Below are positions 42,751 through 54,420 of a stretch of DNA of 64,000 nt, piece by piece; position 1 is the stretch's first letter; the number at the start of each line of letters is the position of its first letter. The DNA lies in the NCBI GenBank assembly GCA_963971535.1, contig OZ020589.1, forward strand, positions 79,654,911-79,718,910, in the 5' to 3' direction. The position numbers and the translations under genes are program-made. Source of the stretch: Notolepis coatsorum (taxonomy: Eukaryota; Chordata; Actinopteri; Aulopiformes; Paralepididae). The notes under the pieces were generated by a model. It did no database searches. It saw only the letters and a list, made by a program, of their open reading frames with translations, and had not been told where the DNA came from.

Positions 42751-44615
42751 TGTTGAAGTGCCACGAAGTGACCCTTTTTGTATTTTTGACATCCTGTTCT
42801 CTCTCTCTGACTTGTGTCCCTTGTATGATGTAATATATTAAGCATTATAAAGGATTAAATATAAGTATGTATTATAAGCTTGATAACAGGACGAGTAGGC
42901 CTCTGATATGACGGATGTCTTTTTGTATTCTTATATAACCTGTATAACTATATACACTATAAACTATACTACAGTTAATGGAATATGCACAGTCAGAATT
43001 GAAAGAGAAGAGGCCTCTGTGCTGTGAAGCCAGGAATGTGGTCACAGAGCGCTGACCTTGACAGAAGCAGAGGGAGAATGATGATGATATGATGTGTAAA
43101 ACATATCCACCAATGTATATGAGTACTATACGGTATATGTCTGTATTGTACATGTATATATATCTGTATATATCTGTATATATATATATATATATAGGCG
43201 TACAGGCTATTCTAATTGAAAGCCGGGACCCGTGTAGAGGCAGATGGAATTCTAGGGGCTTTCCCAGCACAAAGAAATCTATTACTCTCTCAGTTACAGT
43301 AACGGCTAGAAAGGGGAGGAGTGGTCATCTTTATGTGTTATGTGTTGATTGGCTGGTAGAATGACATCACTATGACATCACTGTATTTAGACCAATAGTA
43401 AAGAGGTCTTGATATGATACAGGACCGGTATATAAGTGACTTCTCCAGTCTTGACGAGTCAGATTTTTCAGTTTTTTTAAGCCAGGAAATGTCGAGCGGT
43501 GTATTGGGGCATGGCCTGGCAATTTTTCAGAGTTGCGTCCCTATGACAAGACTCAAGACTTTTTTTAGATGCTCTAAATCTTTTAAATGACAAAGAGAGT
43601 TTTTGCTATGCTAAGAGAGATGTTTTGTTTTATACTCATTTTAACTGGATTGGACATTTTCAAGACAGAATCTTTGTAACTTGCTTTTTCTAATTAAAAT
43701 AACTTTGTTTAAATACTTATTGAATTCGTGGACTGCTTTCCTCCGTGCCGTTACTGCTTTTCAGCTAAAGTTATATAAAGGATATTATATATATGTATAC
43801 TATTGACAGTAGTAATGCTTAGTTTCACTGTTTGTTGTTTGCAAGCGCCGGTAGCCACTGTGTTCGACGGGCTCCATTGGGTTTGTGGGAAGCTGAGAGT
43901 CTCGCCACTGCAGGGCCGGACGATCGGTGGCCACGGATTGATGGACCTGTCAAACTGATAAGGGGTTATGGGGCTTGCAAATGATTGTTAGTACGCTAAT
44001 ATTACATTAGCAGTAATAATACTTATTAAAAGAGTAGTAATATCATCAGGCATACAAATGATTAGCAGTACAGGCCTTTCCTCACAAATGAGGATAGTGG
44101 CGGTGACAGTGATGGTGATAATATAATTACTATTGTTGTAGGCAAAGTAATATCATAAGGCTTTCAAATGATTAGCATTACAGGCCTTTCCTCACAAATG
44201 AGGATAGTGGCGGTGACGGTGATGGTGATAATATAATTACTAGTGTTGTAGGCAAAGTAATATCATCAGGCTTTCAAATGATTAGCATTACAGGCCTTTC
44301 CTCACAAATGAGGATAGTGGCGGTGACGGTGATGGTGATAATAATATTATTATTATTATTATAGGCAAAAGAGTTCTCCCAGACATACATTCGGTTTATT
44401 ACAAACAAAGAAGAGGTTAACAACTCTTCTATGCTTATATTCCATATCAACTGGATATAAATAACTAGTGACTATGAAGTAAGCGTGATAGAAATAGTAA
44501 TTGACCCGAGAACTTAGCGATTTTAGCACCTCGCTGGGGGATATCGGGCGGCCACAGGGTTATATCTCGAGTAAGTGACCTGAGATAGATAGAGACAACC
44601 CATCGGCATTCAACA
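42751..44615 (+). repeat. Right LTR of the large element, uninterrupted
   Basis: 1,865 bp, TGTTGAAG to ATTCAACA, followed by CCCACC, the right target copy at 44,616-44,620. CCAAT at 43,392-43,396, TATATAA at 43,429-43,435, ATTAAA at 43,693-43,698. Three copies of the roughly 100-bp repeat (near 44,041, 44,151 and 44,261) against two in the left LTR. It keeps the empty sites of the hAT and the solo LTR that hit the left LTR. Confidence 0.9.
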
Positions 44616-44695
44616 CCCACCTATTGTGAGATGGAGGTTGAGTATGTTTCCATTTAAAGATAATGAGTCACCTGGCCAGTAAGGTGGAGAAGGCA

Positions 44696-44997
44696 AGAAC
44701 GTTAGGTTATGACTATAACCAAGTTCTGTTAGTTAGGGGCGACGCTTGGCATCACCTTCTGCACTATCTCGCGTACGTGCACGCGTACTGAATAAATTCC
44801 ACAAATGTACCTCTAATACCAGTATTAGTCTGACCACACCCCTCATCAGCTTACCTTCATAAGCAGGTGTGTGGTCACCTGCTCTCCTCCTTCCCAAGCT
44901 TTCACCACAAGGTGAGGTCAAGGGCTGCAGCGGCCGTCTGATGCCAAGCGTCGCCCCTAACTAACAGAACTTGGTTATAGTCATAACCTAACGTTCT
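44696..44997. repeat. 59-bp perfect inverted repeat, DIRS-like terminal structure
   Basis: Arms at 44,696-44,754 and 44,939-44,997 are exact complements and contain GGTTATGACTATAACC, itself nearly palindromic, plus TTAGGGGCGACGCTTGGCAT. A third, diverged copy (GTTAAGGGGCTCAGCTTGGC, then ATCACCTTCTGCAC) follows at 45,004-45,040. Inverted ends with an internal complementary copy are the hallmark of DIRS-type tyrosine-recombinase retroelements; assignment is by analogy. Confidence 0.55.
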
Positions 44998-45040
44998 GTA
45001 TCGTTAAGGGGCTCAGCTTGGCATCACCTTCTGCACAAGG

Positions 45041-46917
45041 GAGGCCAAGCGGAGCCGCTGGCTGACAAATACACCCCGCTGACAGCCCCCCACAACCATC
45101 AGAACAGGGAGGGCCGAGCCCCCCCGACCCCCCCTAATGGCGGGTAGCCCCCCTATTAGGGGCTTCACGGGAAGGCGACGGACCCGACCGTGCGAAGAGG
45201 CACTCAAGCAACTCAACGCACAGGGTGAGCAGACCGTGGCTTGACCCCACGACTACACACACGCACAACCCGCATGCCACCCGGGAACGAACGGAGGAAC
45301 AACCTCGTTACTGCCCCCAGAATCACGGGGTCAAGAGCAAACCCAACCCCGTGGCAAGGCCGTAGCAGCGGAGCGCGAAGGAAGACCCAGATCCACCAAA
45401 GGACCGGGCTCCCTGGAATGGGGGCCCGGAGAAGTCCATGATGCCAGCATCAAGACCCCACCAGGGGGGCACCTAGTGACCCCGCCCCCCACATCGCCAG
45501 CGTATCCGGACAAGGGGCCCCTCAGCCGAGCGGGCCCTGTCCTCCCCAACAGCACACCGCCTGGAACACAAGCCCTGCAACAGGCAGACATCACGGTTAA
45601 ACACACAAGAGGTAACCAACGGAAGCAGGCAGCGCACCGGGGAAAGACCAGGCAACAGGCTGTCAACCCAAGCCTGGAAAAACTGCGGACGAGGCAGGCG
45701 CCAGAAAGGACAGCTGAACAGCCGTCCCGGCGGAAGGGGCGTATGCTGGCGTTGTCGCATAACCAAGCTTTCAAACAGCACGTCAGAAGTGGGATCCGTA
45801 GACCACTCGACCCCTGACAGCTGCCCACAGAAAAGCCCATACGATCGGCAGACGTCATGAACGTGCAGGGGCACCCTCAACCGGAGAACCGGGAGTTGAC
45901 ACTGCAGCAACACACCAGAGAACCAACCACCCAGGCATCACCCCATGCAATGGTTGGTCCCATAACCCCTCAGGAAAGAACCCCGAAACACACCTGCGGC
46001 ACCGCCGCAGCCCGCGTTCCGGTTCCCAACAGGGCTATCCCGGGCCTACGGGTCAACGAGCATCACCCCGGACCGGGCCCGGTGATACGGGGAGCACAGG
46101 ATCCCAAACCCCACCCAACAGGCTCCTCAGCGCCAAAACGCAAGAGAAGAGCGTAATATGGAAGACCAGCCCCAGCACCCCGCACTCGGTATTCCCAGGA
46201 GGTCACCCAACCAAGTACCAACCAAGACCAACCCGTACAGCGGCCGAGATCCGACGAGATCGGACGCGTACAGGTCGGCACGGCCGTAAGCCATTACGAC
46301 AGTGCAGAATACAACGCACCCAACAAGGGTCCCATAACGCTCAACCCTGTGACACCCGGATCGACCTAGCATTTTTCCCCCTGAAAAAACCCCAAGTCCC
46401 TCAGGGTACCAGAACAGCAGATCTGCATCCCCAGCGGACAACGGGTGCACTGATCTGGACCAGCGCGACCAGAACCAGTCCCGTGCCCTAATCACGCCGA
46501 CCTGCCAACCCCAGGAGAAGGGGCAGATATGCGCGTTTGATCCCAACATAAAAAAGAAGGCGCCACCCAGACGTGTCGGTATGAACCGCGTCCGGCGGCC
46601 CACCCCTAGGGCGTGAGACCCTTCCCCATATGTCCAGACCCATTCCGTCATCATCCCCTGACATGAACGGGAACCCATCGACAACACACAGGATGTCGGA
46701 AGAGGAAAAAAAAAACCCATCCCAATTGCTCCATAAAAACGCTGTTTTACCAAAGCAAACGAGGCGCGCCAGTCAGCAACGGCCCAAAGCACATCCTGAG
46801 CCAGCACTATGTGTGCGTTCTGACATACCCACATCAACAATAGGCCGTTTAGACCACCATATTGAATCCCCAAGACGCCCAGGGAACGACAAGAGGGGCG
46901 AGATGCAATCAACTCCA
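45041..46917. other. GC-rich stretch, no gene supported
   Basis: About 1.9 kb of C- and A-rich plus-strand sequence. Several open frames exist on both strands but show biased, non-protein-like composition and no family motif. It may be the untranslated part of the DIRS-like element whose Gag-like frame lies at 50,517-52,100, with an L2 insertion in between. Confidence 0.45.
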
Positions 46918-47018
46918 TGAATGAATGAATGAAAATATTTACCCAACAGACTGCAGTACAGGAATACATACAAAAAGATAAGGGGAGGCAGACCTGAGAA
47001 AGACGTTAGTCTTGTTTC
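46918..47018 (-). mobile_element. Non-LTR 3' tail of the (TTCA)n family
   Basis: Plus strand AATGAATGAATGAAAATATT then GCAGACCTGAGAAAGACGTT, matching 9580-9712 and, inverted, 3710-3838. It directly abuts the (AAATC)n tail of the L2 element. Confidence 0.65.
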
Positions 47019-49395
47019 CATCAAATCAAATCAAATCAAATTTATTTATAGGGCCCGACAACACACGTTAATGTCCCCATGGGCCGTACAGGTCTTCTTT
47101 AAACAAGTCAAGAAGACAACATAACAATAAGTCAAGAACAGAACAAGAACACCATAGGGTCCAAACATTTTTTAGATGAATGCAAATAAATGAAAGAATG
47201 CAAGCACTCCCAGACATACCCCACGCGAAGGTAAGGAAAAACTCACTAAAACCTAACAATAGGGAAAAAAAGCTCCACAGGCAATGTGGAGGAGAGAAAC
47301 CTTAGAAGGGCCGTTCAAGGGGGGATCTCCCTTCTTAGATGTCGGTGATAGTAGTGTTGCAGACGGACAGTTGGTAAGCATGCACTCATGTGTGTGGTGA
47401 AACACAGAGGGGGAAGAGTTAGAGAGTTCCCATGTTTGTGGTGCTGCAAAGGAGCAGACATGTAGTACCCTGTAGTGCCATGTAGTACCCCGTAGTGCCA
47501 TGTAGTACCCTATAGTACCCCATAGTGCCATGTAGTACCCCGTAGTATCCTGTAGTACCCTGTAGTGCCATGTAGTACCCTGTGGTGCCTTGTGGTACCA
47601 TGTAGTACCCCGTAGTGCCATGTAGTTCCATGTAGTGCCATGTAGAGCTATGTAAGCCATGTAGTACCCTGTAATGCCATGCAGTACCAAGTAGTACTCT
47701 GTGGTACCATGTAGTACCCTGTACCCTAACTAAACTACCCTATAGTAAACTACCCAGTGGTACCATGTAGTACCCTGTACCATAACTAAACTACACAGAT
47801 TAATCTAAAGGTCAGTCCCCGACCAGGTGAGATCAAGGTAGGTTGAAGGAGAGAGAGAAAAGATGAGTCTTAAGCAGGGATTTAAAAGCTTCGACAGAGC
47901 AGGCGCCCCTGATGACGGCAGGTAATTTGTTCCACAGGTAGGGAGCGCGGTAGACAAAGGCTCTGTGGCCGGCGGATTTCTTTTTAACCCTAGGGGTCGA
48001 TAGAAGCCCCGCATTTTGTGAGCGCAGAGCACGAGCGGGCGAGTATCGGGAGATGAGATCGGATAGATAGAGCGGTGCAAGCCCATTTAAAATTTTGTAG
48101 GTGAGGAGTAGCACTTTAAAGTCAGAGCGGGCTTGGATAGGAAGCCAATGTAGGGCGGACAAAACTGGTGTGATGTGATCAAATTTTCTAGTTCTAGTTA
48201 GTATCCGTGCAGCCGCATTTTGCACGAGTTGAAGATTTTTGATGCTTGAATTAGGTAAGCCTGAAAAAAGTGCATTACAGTAGTCCAGACGTGATGAGAC
48301 AAAAGCATGAATCAGGGTTTCAGCATCAGCCAGAGTTAAAATGGGGCGTATTTTTGCGATATTACGAAGATGGAAGAATGCAATTTTGGTGACATTTTTT
48401 ATATGTGCATTAAATGAGAGGGAGGAATCAAAAATTACTCAGAGGTTTTTTATGGTGGAGCTCTGGGATACATGACAGGTATCAAAGTTGAGGGAGATGT
48501 CCTGAAACAGGCCTCTGTGGTTTGGGGGGCCAACAATTAACATCTCAGTTTTATCTGCATTAAGGAGTAGAAAGTTTTGCGACATCCATTTTTTGACGGC
48601 AAGCAAGCAGGCCTCAAGGTTTTGTAGTTGGGAGGAATCATTTGGCTTAATAGGTATATATAATTGGGTGTCATCAGCGTAAAAATGAAAGTTTATGCCA
48701 AATTTGCGTATGATATCGCCGAGGGGTAGCATGTAAATCGAAAATAGCAAAGGGCCCAGGACAGAGCCTTGTGGGACACCACATTGCACTGGGAGGGTCT
48801 CAGATGTTAAATCATTATAGACCACGCAGTGTGTTCTATCAGTTAAATAGAATTTAAACCAAGCTAGTGCGAGACCCCGAATGCCAACATGGTTCTCAAG
48901 CCGACCTAGAAGAATCGAGTGATCGATAGTGTCAAAGGCTGCACTGAGATCAAGCAATAAGAGCACAGAGGTGAGGTTTGAGTCAAGAGAGAGCAGTAAG
49001 TCATTTGTGACTTTGGTAACCGCCGTTTCGGTGGAGTGTAAGGCTCTAAAGCCAGATTGAAATGATTCATTAAGATTATTGTTTGATAAATGGTCAGTAA
49101 GTTGCGTTGCGACGATCCGTTCTAACACTTTGGATAGGAATGGGAGATTGGAGATAGGTCTGTAATTTTTCAAGATTAGAGGGTCGAGGTTCGGTTTTTT
49201 AAGTAGTGGTTTAATGACGGCTGATTTAAAGGCCAGGGGCACCACGCCAGTAGACAAAGAGGTGTTGAAGATATTGAGTAGGGCAGGGCCTAGAGTTGGG
49301 AAGAGTTTTTTGATGAGAGTTGCTGGGAGAGGGTCAGACAGGTTGAAGGTTTAGCCGCGCCAACCAGTTTAGAGAGGGCAGGGACCTCTCAGGGA
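47019..49395 (-). pseudogene. L2-type LINE: reverse transcriptase and 3' end, one stop and one frameshift
   Basis: Minus-strand element. Coding from about 49,395: KLVGAAKPSTC, then after a frame change near 49,345 LPATLIKKLFPTLG, NYRPISNLPFLSKVLERIVA, LLLLDLSAAFDTIDHSIL, CGVPQGSVLGPLLFSIY, and the catalytic YADDTQLY. A TGA at about 48,437-48,439 splits the frame; it resumes VIFDSSLSF, RTRKFDHITPVLSALHWLP and APYLWNKLPAVIRGA, ending at 47,805. Next comes a 20-bp minisatellite (47,460-47,780), then a 3' untranslated region also seen at 58,775-59,116, and the tail (TTTGA)n at 47,019-47,045. The endonuclease domain is absent (5' truncation). Dead copy, splitting the DIRS-like region. Confidence 0.88.
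47460..47780. repeat. 10/20-bp minisatellite TGTAGTACCCTGTAGTGCCA
   Basis: TGTAGTACCC and (C/T)GTAGTGCCA alternate about 25 times with variants TGTGGTACCA and TGTAGTTCCA, inside the 3' part of the L2 element. Open minus-strand frames here reflect the repeat. Confidence 0.92.
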
Positions 49396-50516
49396 CCCTC
49401 ATTTCATATCCATCAAGACACATTCAACTCTTTATAAAATAAAGAAAAGGCATCACCCGTATGACCCAACTGCACAGCTGGGAGTAAAAACCCTGTTTTT
49501 CACATGATTTTAATCCAGTCACTCCTTTTAATCAGAGTGTAAGACCAGACTCCCCCAGAAAACACCTTCCCACATGAGACCACGGTCAAGAAAAAGATAT
49601 GTAAACTGTGAGACACGTGACCAACAGACTCAAGTTTGACACATAAACGGGCGCAGCAGGCTGTAAGTCCTGCGCCCAACCTCGACATCTTTAAGACACC
49701 AGCTCATGGAAGGCGTCGCCATAGCAACAATGCTACAACGGGCGGGGAAACCCACCGGATCCTGTCATAACAGGAGTCGGTAGAATACCCCTCCCCCCCC
49801 CCCCCCCCCCCCTGTCAAGCACTGGCTTGGCCCTGACTGGCTCAGCAGAAAAGATCAACAAATCCTCTAAACCAATCAAGTGGGAAAAAGGAGGGGTTTA
49901 TTCGACACCCCCTCCCGAAAACACACCTTTTATCCCTACACACAGAAAACAACCGTAGCCATCTTGAAAACCTCCGGTAGAACAAAGCATAGCATAAGCT
50001 AATACAATGCCTGCTACCCACAAAGTGTAAAAAAGGGTTTACAACAAAACACAAGTCGCCTGTGCGTGAATCCCATACCCGTTGCCTATGTCATACATAG
50101 GAAGAACGCTGAACAAGAGTAATGGCTAGGCCATGAAAAATGTGCGTACGAGCATTACTGCAACTAACAACACAGCGTTGTGAAAACACATATACTTAGT
50201 TAAAGCAATGGAATAACACCAGTTCTAATTGCATGTGGAGCATCAAGCTAATAGAACCTATTACCGAGTGTAAGTTGCAGACCTTGCTTAAAACCCGTAA
50301 CACAACACAACTCACCCCCCAACGTAACAGGGTAGATTCATATATACACAACCCCACCATATGATTTGTATGAAGAAACACACAGTTTGTTCGGCCAAAC
50401 ACAGTCCCCCTTATATCGGGGAACTTTTTTTATTAATTAAAAAAGTGTAAGGCACAAAATCACAGAGGGGCCGGGAAGGGTGTAGAGGAGGGGACACAAA
50501 GGGGAAAAAGTCACTC
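49396..50516. other. Non-coding stretch between L2 and Gag-like frame
   Basis: No gene supported. It has a long C-run at 49,790-49,812 and ordinary mixed sequence. If the Gag-like gene belongs to a DIRS-like element, its reverse transcriptase, RNase H and recombinase should lie here on the minus strand, and none is visible. Confidence 0.5.
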
Positions 50517-52100
50517 CTAACGGCGTCTGCCACCTCGCGCCGCTCGAGTCTTGCCACCCCGGGGAGCCCCGGAGGGACGATAGGTTACAGTCTGCTGGAC
50601 ACGACGTTCCCTACCGTCTCCTCCGGTCTGGGATGGGCCGGCGGTGGCCGAAGCGCCGTTTCGTCCCCTGGCCCTCTTGGCAGGGCCAGCAGCGGCGGTG
50701 GAGGTAGTGGTAGCGGCGACGGAGACAGCTCGACGTCGCGGAAGCCTTCTGCCCCCACCGGCAAGGACGGGAGGCGGAAAATGGGGTTGAAGGACGGATC
50801 TCTCCTCTGCCATTTCTCTGCATGTTGAGGTCATCAATTGCAGGGCCTTCCCGAACAGGCCAGCGTCGGAGAGGGCGGCCGTCAGAAGAGGGGCTCTCTT
50901 CTTCTCTGGCACACGGGCCTGCTCCAGCCAAAGGTGACGCTGGCCCAGGGTGGCCAGGGCGCGCACTTTCCCCATGGCTATGGCCAGCACCTGGGAAAGG
51001 TGCAGAACAGCTCCCGCAGCCTGGGTGATCTGATCGCATTTTACCTCGTTCAGATCCGTGCCGCCCGTCATTATCCCCGATACAAATCTAGCCAGGTGGG
51101 CGATGTTAGACGCCGCAGCCAGCGACTGTGTACCAGCGATGAATGACTGGTCACCCCAATAAGCCAATCGCCTAGCCGACTTCCCCTGGAGGACCGGCTT
51201 GCATAGGGGTTCCCACACCATATCCGGACAGAGGAGCGCGGCCATCGGATTGTCAAGCCGAGGTACGCCCTCCCCCATACCTTTGACTAACCCCGACACC
51301 CGCGTAACTGGTACGTAGGCGGGAGTTAGTCCCATGATGTTGGACACCGCCTGACCCCGACGAACATAGGCCCCCATCGATGGGAAAAATGGGTAGACAA
51401 CGTCCACCCCTCTCACTGGGGGACGCTGCCAGGGATGGCCTATGAGGTCATCAGGGACAGGTGCAGGCAATGGCAGCGGCAGCGGCACACCGTTTGCGGT
51501 GGCGGCTACCGCCATGAGCTCGGGAAACAAGGCCTGCAGTTCCCCCTGCGAACCCTCCTCCACCGACCCCGCATCCCTCGCATACAGCAGGCTGCGACTG
51601 GTCAAGGAGCCACAATCCGATGCGGCTGACAGTAGGGCATCCTGCTGATGAGGCCAAGGTGGTTCCTCGACATCCTCGAACAAGGCGCCCCATGGAGCCA
51701 TTTCTCCCCCCTCCGGGGTCTCCGGAGGAGGGATACTCTCCTCCACGGGACCATCATACAAGAACCCGTCCGCCTCCTCCATGAAGTCTTCAGTTTCCAT
51801 CAGAAATCCAGAGTCGGACGCGTCCTCGCTGGTCTCCAGCAATTCCCCAAACCCAGGCCGTTCGCGTCTGCACGCCACCATCTTGCGACGCGAGCGAGCA
51901 GACGCAAAAAGTTTTCGTCGCAAATCCTCCGGCTCCAAGACAATCCCCCGTTCATCAACGGGCGATTCCCCAGAACCAGAGGAACCAGAGTCGAGATCAG
52001 GCCATCGCCGGAGCGACGGCACCGAACCCTCGGCTCGTCGGTGAGGAAAACTATCCACCGGCAGTCTCCCGGGCTGGGTCGGCAACCACGAGAGTGGCAA
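50517..52100 (-). CDS. Gag-like protein of a probable DIRS-like retroelement, intact frame
   Basis: 527 uninterrupted codons with GC-rich codon use, unlike the AT-rich surroundings. An acidic N-terminal part (ESPVDERGIVLEPEDLRRK; METEDFMEEADGFLYDGPVE), a central globular part with VVYPFFPSMGAYVRRGQAV, GGTDLNEVKCDQITQAAGAV and LATLGQRHLWLEQARVPEKK followed by DAGLFGKALQLM, and a basic glycine/arginine tail (RGGKTRAARGGRRR) suited to nucleic-acid binding. The pattern of a helical core with an RxLWL box and an LFG box before a basic tail resembles Gag of fish DIRS/Ngaro-type elements as I recall it; this is inference. The partner genes are not found. Confidence 0.45.
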   Translation of the reverse strand: MPLSWLPTQPGRLPVDSFPHRRAEGSVPSLRRWPDLDSGSSGSGESPVDERGIVLEPEDLRRKLFASARSRRKMVACRRERPGFGELLETSEDASDSGFLMETEDFMEEADGFLYDGPVEESIPPPETPEGGEMAPWGALFEDVEEPPWPHQQDALLSAASDCGSLTSRSLLYARDAGSVEEGSQGELQALFPELMAVAATANGVPLPLPLPAPVPDDLIGHPWQRPPVRGVDVVYPFFPSMGAYVRRGQAVSNIMGLTPAYVPVTRVSGLVKGMGEGVPRLDNPMAALLCPDMVWEPLCKPVLQGKSARRLAYWGDQSFIAGTQSLAAASNIAHLARFVSGIMTGGTDLNEVKCDQITQAAGAVLHLSQVLAIAMGKVRALATLGQRHLWLEQARVPEKKRAPLLTAALSDAGLFGKALQLMTSTCREMAEERSVLQPHFPPPVLAGGGRRLPRRRAVSVAATTTSTAAAGPAKRARGRNGASATAGPSQTGGDGRERRVQQTVTYRPSGAPRGGKTRAARGGRRR

Positions 52101-52105
52101 CAGCC

Positions 52106-52200
52106 CAGATCAAAACATATTAGGTGACAGCGCACCTGATCAGATCAAAACATATTAGGTGACAGCGCACCTGACCAGATCAAAACATATTAGGTGAAGG
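52106..52200. repeat. 35-bp direct repeat, three copies
   Basis: CAGATCAAAACATATTAGGT, GACAGCGCACCTGAC begins at 52,106, 52,141 and 52,176, just upstream of the Gag-like start on its minus strand. It could be part of the element's 5' region. Confidence 0.88.
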
Positions 52201-52219
52201 TGACAAGGAAGCCACAGAC

Positions 52220-52645
52220 TCATACCCCCCGACACTCAACTAACCGCCTCGGACAGTCCTTCATACCAGTGGCCATCAGGCTCCACAACAGTGGGCAGGG
52301 ACTGCTGCCAGACATCGACCTAGAACTAATAGGAACCCAAGTAGGACAATAACACTACCTTATGCATACTGCACCCTATGTGGATACTGTGATACTGTGA
52401 ATAATGAATAATGTATATTTCAGTTAGTTAGATAGTAAATTATAACACTACCTTATGCATACTACACCTTATGTGACACTGTGAAAATATATTTCAGTTA
52501 GTTAGATAGTAAATTATATTGACCTATTTGTTTACACTGCTTGTGTTGTTTTCACTACCTGTACCCCCCCCTCCCCCATGCTGATATGATGCCTGAATTT
52601 CCCCAAGGGGATCACTAAAGGAATATCTTATCTTATCTTATCTTA
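52220..52645 (+). mobile_element. Non-LTR 3' end with (TTATC)n tail
   Basis: The plus strand ends a coding frame with SFIPVAIRLHNSGQGLLPDI, then an untranslated region with a duplicated block (AACACTACCTTATGCATACT ... TTAGATAGTAAATTAT at two places) and the tail TTTCCCCAAGGGGATCACTA, AAGG, (TATCT)n. The form is typical of fish non-LTR elements; clade not determined. Confidence 0.65.
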
Positions 52646-54420
52646 AAAGGAAAGATGAAATTACCTACCTGGGTTCCATCCTATAGAGGCAAATCTTTCC
52701 TGTGACAAAATGGGATCCAATGTAATAAAACTAAGTCAACCAACGAACTAGATTCCTGTACCGGATCTCCTCTCTGGTAAACAAGAATACCTTGAAGACT
52801 CTAAAAGGAGCACTCATTCAAGGGTACTACGACTATGCTTGCACCTCATGGTACCAAAGCACCTCAAAGGCACTAAAAACAAGATTACAAACATTACAAA
52901 ACAAACTGGTCAGACTACTGCTTGACCTTACTCCTAAAACCCACCTCACCCCTGCCCACTTTGACAACCTATGGATGGCTTAGAGTAGACGACAGAGTAC
53001 AGCAACTTGCAATGGGCCTGGTCTACAAGATACACTACACCAGGGGTTCTCAACCTTTCTGCTGCCAAGGCACCCCTGTGTCCAATAAAACATTCCAGGG
53101 CACCCCTACATACGATAAAGACTTTTCCGGTCCTGTCTTTTTTGCTACAATGATGACAAAAGTGCTTGCTTTCAAAATAACGTTTATTTAACCCATTGAA
53201 ACTGGGAAACACATTTGTGTGTATATGCAGGCTATATAATGCATTATTAGCAGGCGTTTCAGGTCTAAATGTATAAATATAGCAATAGTGTGACCATTTC
53301 TCAAACAGAAAATCATGTTTTTTTTTTTTAAATACAGAAAAGGATCACACAACATGATACCAGTCTGGTTTAGCATGAGAACACAACATTGCAGCTGCAC
53401 TGTTTGACTGGGGCAATCTCAGCGGTCGAATTGGTACTGGAAGGTACTGAATTGGTATTGGTAACTGTAACCTGTTTCGATGGACGAGTTAAAAACGTGT
53501 CCATTTTGTGTGAAAATTCAGCTTTGCGGTTCACGTTGGAAATATTATTCTAGTGAGGTGACGATTGATTATGACATCACATCCCTGCAGAGTGCCTTTT
53601 ACTGTTTATCTGTTAAATACAGTTTTCATTCATTCATTCATTTACATTTTGTATCATAATAATCATAACACAGCGGCTGATACACTCACTTGTTCTGCGA
53701 GTAGACCATCGCCGTCGGAAGCGTGTAATTGGCACTTTTCAGAAGCTGTGTGGTCCGGTCTTGAACTTTCCATAACGTGTCTCGATAAATCCATTTGATT
53801 AGATCCAGCACTGAATGCATTTAGTGATTATTATCACAACGACGATTGCGATAGCCGCTTTGCATTTCCTTGATAACGGACATAGGACTGCTCTGGAAAT
53901 GCGTTGGAAAATCTGTTGGTAAAAGTAATGACGCCTGCCGCGGACGTTAAGTTGGTGAAGTTTCTATAATAACTTTACGAAACGTGTGATCGGTTTCTTT
54001 TTTAGTTCATGTTATTAGATTAGGCAATTATTGTATACACATGAAGCACTAGATAGACTATTTGTTTAGTTAAATAGTTGCAGGGCTGTACGTTAACTTT
54101 TTTTGCACATAGCACTGGTGCTACAGAGGTTGATAGTTTTGTAGCACAGGCCAAAATCTTGTAGCACAAGTATAAAACGTGTTATATTTGTAACAGTCAC
54201 AAATGTGCCTATTGTATTTGTGTTATTTAGTTGCAGTGCCATGTTTGGCTGTCATTTTCATGCTGACAAGTTGACGTCACACAGCCAGACACGTTACATG
54301 TAAGGAATTACATTACAAACATTACAAAAAATGTTTAGCTCTTCCAGACATTTAAATTAAAAACTATTTATTGTTTTTAATACAAATAGACCTCCTGTTC
54401 ACTATAAAGTGCCACGTTTT

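Larger units (their letters stand above)
20155..44615 (+). mobile_element. 24.5-kb composite LTR retroelement with paired LTRs and 5-bp target duplication
   Basis: Left LTR 20,155-24,319 (about 1.88 kb once two later insertions are removed) and right LTR 42,751-44,615 (1,865 bp) are near copies, both starting TGTTGAAG and ending ATTCAACA. CCCAC flanks both outer ends. A primer-binding site touches the left LTR at 24,320, fixing the plus strand as sense. The interior (24,320-42,750) consists of minisatellites, a decayed gag-like frame, part of a Gypsy element holding a BEL/Pao element, a serine/arginine-rich small frame and a short repeat. No reverse transcriptase clearly belonging to the element itself is left, so it looks like a large non-autonomous derivative mobilised in trans, or one that lost its pol. 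Confidence 0.88.

Noticed and set aside
20155..44615. Simple segmental duplication of 20-24 kb to 43-45 kb
   Set aside because: Matched TG/CA ends, the CCCAC target duplication and the adjacent primer-binding site explain the pair better as LTRs.
45331..46969. Frames of 146-280 codons on the minus strand in the GC-rich stretch
   Set aside because: Cysteine/tryptophan/glycine-heavy composition typical of random GC-rich text, no motif, and competing frames on the other strand.
47253..47690. Minus-strand frame repeating GYYMALRGTTWY
   Set aside because: Translation of the 20-bp minisatellite inside the L2 element.
50611..52135. Further frames overlapping the 527-codon Gag-like gene
   Set aside because: GC-rich shadow frames. 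The chosen frame is far longer and has an ordered acidic-helical-basic layout.
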